NCBI GenBank assembly: GCA_001794015.1
Contig: MGIZ01000032.1
Span: forward strand, 1-5,870
Direction: 5' to 3'
From: Candidatus Yanofskybacteria bacterium RIFCSPHIGHO2_01_FULL_39_8b
GTDB lineage: Bacteria; Patescibacteriota; Minisyncoccia; 2-02-FULL-40-12; GWA2-44-9
DNA length: 5,870 nt
Positions within the stretch are counted from its first letter, which is position 1. Every line of letters starts with the position of its first letter. Shown piece after piece: positions 4,072-5,870 of this stretch. A program made the translations under genes and the position numbers. The notes under the pieces were generated by a model that worked only from the letters and a program-made list of their open reading frames with translations, made no database searches and had not been told where the DNA came from.

Positions 4072-5397
4072 CTACTTAAAATTTATATAGTCAATCACTA
4101 TATTTTTATCCGACCAGGGAATTTTTTTATTCCCCGATACGGCCATGGAAGTTTCCGATCCCTTGCCGGTAATTATAACCGTATCGCCTTCTTGAGCTAA
4201 AATTAAAGCCTTTTGTATGGCCTCTTTGCGATCAATAATTTTTGAAAATTGAAAATTGAAAATTGAAAATTTAGATAAAAACCCTTTCTGAATATCATTA
4301 ATAATAGAATCGGGGTTTTCATCGTAAGGATCTTCGTTCGTCAAAATAATCTCATCGCAATATTCCGCCGCAATCCGGCCGAATTCCGGCCTCTTCCACT
4401 TATCGCGTCCGCCTCCGGCTGCGCCAATCACACAAATTAGTTTATGACTAATTTGTGTGATTGGCGTCCCGGGCGAAGTCGAGGGACTCTTTTTCAATGT
4501 TCTATAAACTTGTTCCAGCGAATCCGGCGTATGTGCATAATCCACCACCACTTCAAACGGTTTTCTTTGTATAAATTCCATTCTCCCCGGAATAAATTCT
4601 ACCGATTCAAGAACAGGCTTTGCCGACGGAAGATCTATTTTATATATTGCTCCCACCGATAAAACCGCCAGCATGTTCATGACGTTAAACTGTCCGGCCA
4701 GATAAGTATTATAAACCATCCCATAAACTTCAAAAGACGATCCGGCATTAGACAGTTTTATATTACTTGCCACCATATCACCCTTAGTTAAGCCGTAAAA
4801 AATTTTATGCTTGGCCGGAAAATCGCCGAATAATTTGGTATTCGGATCATCGGCATTAATAACATGGGTATTCTTCGTCCGCTTAAATAATTCCTGTTTG
4901 GCTCTATAATAATTTTCAAAAGAGCCATGGCTTTCGATATGTTCTTTGTGGAGATTTGTAAAAACGGCGCAATCAAATTGAATGCCCAGGTGCCTTTTTT
5001 GTTTAATTCCTTCTGAAGTAACTTCCAAAATAAAATACTCGCAGCCGGCTTTAACCGCTTCAGACATTAATTTCTGAAGACGAAACCGACCGGGCATTGT
5101 CATTTTTAGGGTATTCGGCCACTCTTTTTCTTTTATTTTAAAACCTAAAGAACCGCAACTTCCAACAGACTTTCCGGAAGCTTCAAGTAATTTGGCAGTT
5201 AAATAAACAACCGTGGATTTGCCTTTTGTGCCAGTAACACCGATAATTTTTAATTTCTTTGATGGAAAACCATAAAACGCCGCTCCTAAATAAGCCAATA
5301 TGGAGTGATATGCCGGTTGAAAAAAATTAAAAACTGATTTAGGAATCAGCCTTTTAATTTGGAATAGGGTCTTATCTATAATGCCTTCTTTGAACAT
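4072..5397 (-). CDS. murE: MurE-type Mur ligase with short N-terminus
   Basis: A 441-residue ATP-dependent Mur ligase, most like UDP-MurNAc-dipeptide:amino-acid ligase (peptidoglycan precursor synthesis, cytoplasm). Seen: P-loop GVTGTKGKST (53-62); MPGRF (101-105); EVTSEGIKQKR (125-135); FTNLHKEHIESHG (146-158); AKQELF with K167 as the likely carbamylated Lys; NADDP (181-185); FIPGRME (268-274); VVDYAHTPDSL (284-294); ICVIGAAGGGRDKWKRP (321-337); NEDPYDENP (354-362); ITGKGSE (409-415). Only about 50 residues precede the P-loop against roughly 110 in E. coli MurE, so most of the UDP-binding domain is missing. The DNPR specificity motif reads EDPY, so the added amino acid cannot be predicted. 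Residues 304-317 and about 374-386 are repeat-derived in-frame insertions. The ATG is 39 bp after nadK; no Shine-Dalgarno is present, but a promoter-like sequence is. An archaeal-type Mur-like ligase is a less likely alternative. Confidence 0.93.
   Translation of the reverse strand: MFKEGIIDKTLFQIKRLIPKSVFNFFQPAYHSILAYLGAAFYGFPSKKLKIIGVTGTKGKSTVVYLTAKLLEASGKSVGSCGSLGFKIKEKEWPNTLKMTMPGRFRLQKLMSEAVKAGCEYFILEVTSEGIKQKRHLGIQFDCAVFTNLHKEHIESHGSFENYYRAKQELFKRTKNTHVINADDPNTKLFGDFPAKHKIFYGLTKGDMVASNIKLSNAGSSFEVYGMVYNTYLAGQFNVMNMLAVLSVGAIYKIDLPSAKPVLESVEFIPGRMEFIQRKPFEVVVDYAHTPDSLEQVYRTLKKSPSTSPGTPITQISHKLICVIGAAGGGRDKWKRPEFGRIAAEYCDEIILTNEDPYDENPDSIINDIQKGFLSKFSIFNFQFSKIIDRKEAIQKALILAQEGDTVIITGKGSETSMAVSGNKKIPWSDKNIVIDYINFK
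4242..4269. repeat. Four exact 7-bp repeats (TTGAAAA) inside murE
   Basis: Four head-to-tail TTGAAAA units, plus two bases of a fifth, encode the SIFNFQFS stretch of MurE (about residues 377-385) in a loop before IIDRKEA. Seven is not a multiple of three, so gain or loss of one unit would shift the frame and remove the C-terminal catalytic GKGSE region. The unit resembles the AAATTCG tract at 1894-1921. Confidence 0.9.
4422..4466. repeat. Perfect 20-bp palindrome inside murE
   Basis: Arms 4422-4441 and 4447-4466 are exact reverse complements around a 5-base loop. The arm nearer the 3' end of murE encodes the conserved KLICVIG strand (residues 319-325). The other arm is its inverted copy and is read as TPITQIS (311-317), absent from ordinary MurE proteins. 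In the mRNA this would be a strong hairpin within the coding sequence. Confidence 0.92.
4466..4487. repeat. GTCCC/GGGAC REP-like hairpin inside murE
   Basis: Arms GTCCC (4466-4470) and GGGAC (4483-4487) enclose a 12-base centre containing GCGAAG, a sequence able to form a compact C-GAA-G mini-loop. It encodes SPSTSPGT (304-311) and directly abuts the 20-bp palindrome. From memory, closely similar hairpins are dispersed in CPR and other bacterial genomes; not checked. Confidence 0.65.
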
Positions 5398-5407
5398 AAT
5401 TATTAAA

Positions 5408-5436
5408 AATATACCACAAATATACCGTTTTGATAA
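5408..5436 (-). promoter_or_regulatory. Candidate extended -10 promoter for murE
   Basis: In transcript sense: TTATCA (5436-5431), a 17-bp spacer ending TGG, then TATATT (5413-5408), so the -10 is of the extended TGn form. The ATG starts ten bases after it, predicting a leader of only a few bases. GGTATATTT occurs twice 11 bp apart across the spacer and -10, about one helical turn, which could be chance in AT-rich DNA or an operator. Confidence 0.5.
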
Positions 5437-5870
5437 TTATTTAAACCCAAATTTCTCTTGGAGGCTTTTGAAAAAATAGTTTTTTTCAAATTCAGCGAAT
5501 TTCACCAAGTGAGGAGAACTTTTGATGGTAATTTCATCTTTCTCCTTGAGCGGAAAAAATGATTCGCCATCGGCCATAAGAAGAACATCAAATTTCTGAC
5601 CGGTTTTAGAAATAGATATAATACCCCTCTCCCTGAATGAAATAACCTTAATACTGACGGGATTATGATATTTAACAACCAGACTGGGACTGGGAATGTT
5701 ATGATCCAATAATTCAGTTACTATAAAACATTTAATATCCGGCATCACAATCGGCCCATGAGCCGAGAGATTGTAGGCCGTTGAACCGGTTGCGGTAGCA
5801 ACAAGAATTCCTGTACCGCGAATGTGCTGGACCGGATGGTCTGAAATTTTAGCTTCCAGCTCAACCATGC
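5437..5870 (-). CDS. nadK: NAD kinase, C-terminal half (N-terminus beyond window)
   Basis: The reading frame runs off the window end; the visible 143 residues from the first Met are about half of a usual NAD kinase (near 280-300), so that Met (5868-5866) is probably internal. Seen: GTGILVATATGSTAYNLSAH (18-37) followed by GPIVMP, the conserved NAD kinase block (usual form STPTGSTAYxLSAGGP) that binds the dinucleotide; then TELLDHNIPSPSLVV (51-65), at the place of the usual TPICPHSLSxRP, and LMADGESFFPL (97-107), matching the late D-G-(Q/E) strand. The enzyme phosphorylates NAD to NADP in the cytoplasm. Ala in place of the central GG (SAHGP) and the divergent TELLDHN block are mild departures. 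The stop is 39 bp before murE, with no terminator between. Confidence 0.93.
   Translation of the reverse strand, partial: MVELEAKISDHPVQHIRGTGILVATATGSTAYNLSAHGPIVMPDIKCFIVTELLDHNIPSPSLVVKYHNPVSIKVISFRERGIISISKTGQKFDVLLMADGESFFPLKEKDEITIKSSPHLVKFAEFEKNYFFKSLQEKFGFK

Noticed and set aside
4444..4662. Plus-strand open frame beginning in the murE palindrome
   Set aside because: It starts in the loop of the palindrome and is antisense to conserved murE motifs; nothing supports expression.
4788..4976. Minus-strand open frame of 62 codons inside murE
   Set aside because: It lies in another frame of murE, across the conserved Mur ligase central domain.

Overview
All seven genes in this AT-rich window lie on the minus strand, so transcription runs from high to low coordinates. 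The gene set and several lineage-type features suggest a member of the Candidate Phyla Radiation (Patescibacteria, Parcubacteria-like). The features are a MurE lacking most of its N-terminal domain, a signal-anchored cupredoxin without cysteine, a presenilin-type membrane protease, an HNH-like protein and short REP-like hairpins with heptamer repeats. This placement is inference; no rRNA or other marker gene is present.

Layout in transcription order: the C-terminal half of NAD kinase (5870-5437, cut by the window edge); a short Mur ligase of the MurE type (5397-4072); an HNH-motif protein of unknown role (4031-3387), ending in a terminator hairpin; a membrane-anchored cupredoxin-like protein (3339-2890); a nine-segment presenilin/signal-peptide-peptidase homologue with YD and GSGD motifs (2866-2036); a 140-bp intergenic stretch filled by a composite repeat (about 2033-1894); a beta-CASP metallo-beta-lactamase-fold RNase-type protein with a TTG start (1895-519); and the N-terminal 155 codons of a LOG/SLOG-family nucleotide-binding protein (466-1, cut by the window edge).

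Most of this is household metabolism: NADP supply, peptidoglycan precursor synthesis and RNA processing. The cupredoxin and presenilin-like genes are 23 bp apart and probably form a two-gene unit. A type II membrane protein next to an intramembrane aspartyl protease is a plausible substrate-protease pair.

The most interesting DNA is non-coding or superimposed on coding sequence. Between the presenilin-like and MBL genes, two related 26-bp hairpins, inverted relative to each other, differ at four stem positions, all by compensatory changes, and keep the same two G-A mismatches. Each is flanked on its outer side by four 7-bp repeats. A second repeat-type insertion sits in frame inside murE: a GTCCC/GGGAC hairpin joined to a perfect 20-bp palindrome that is an inverted copy of the conserved LICVIG codons. 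A third is a four-copy heptamer near the murE 3' end. Only one gene (the HNH protein) has a clear Shine-Dalgarno sequence. murE and the cupredoxin gene have promoter-like sequences almost touching their ATG, which suggests leaderless mRNAs.
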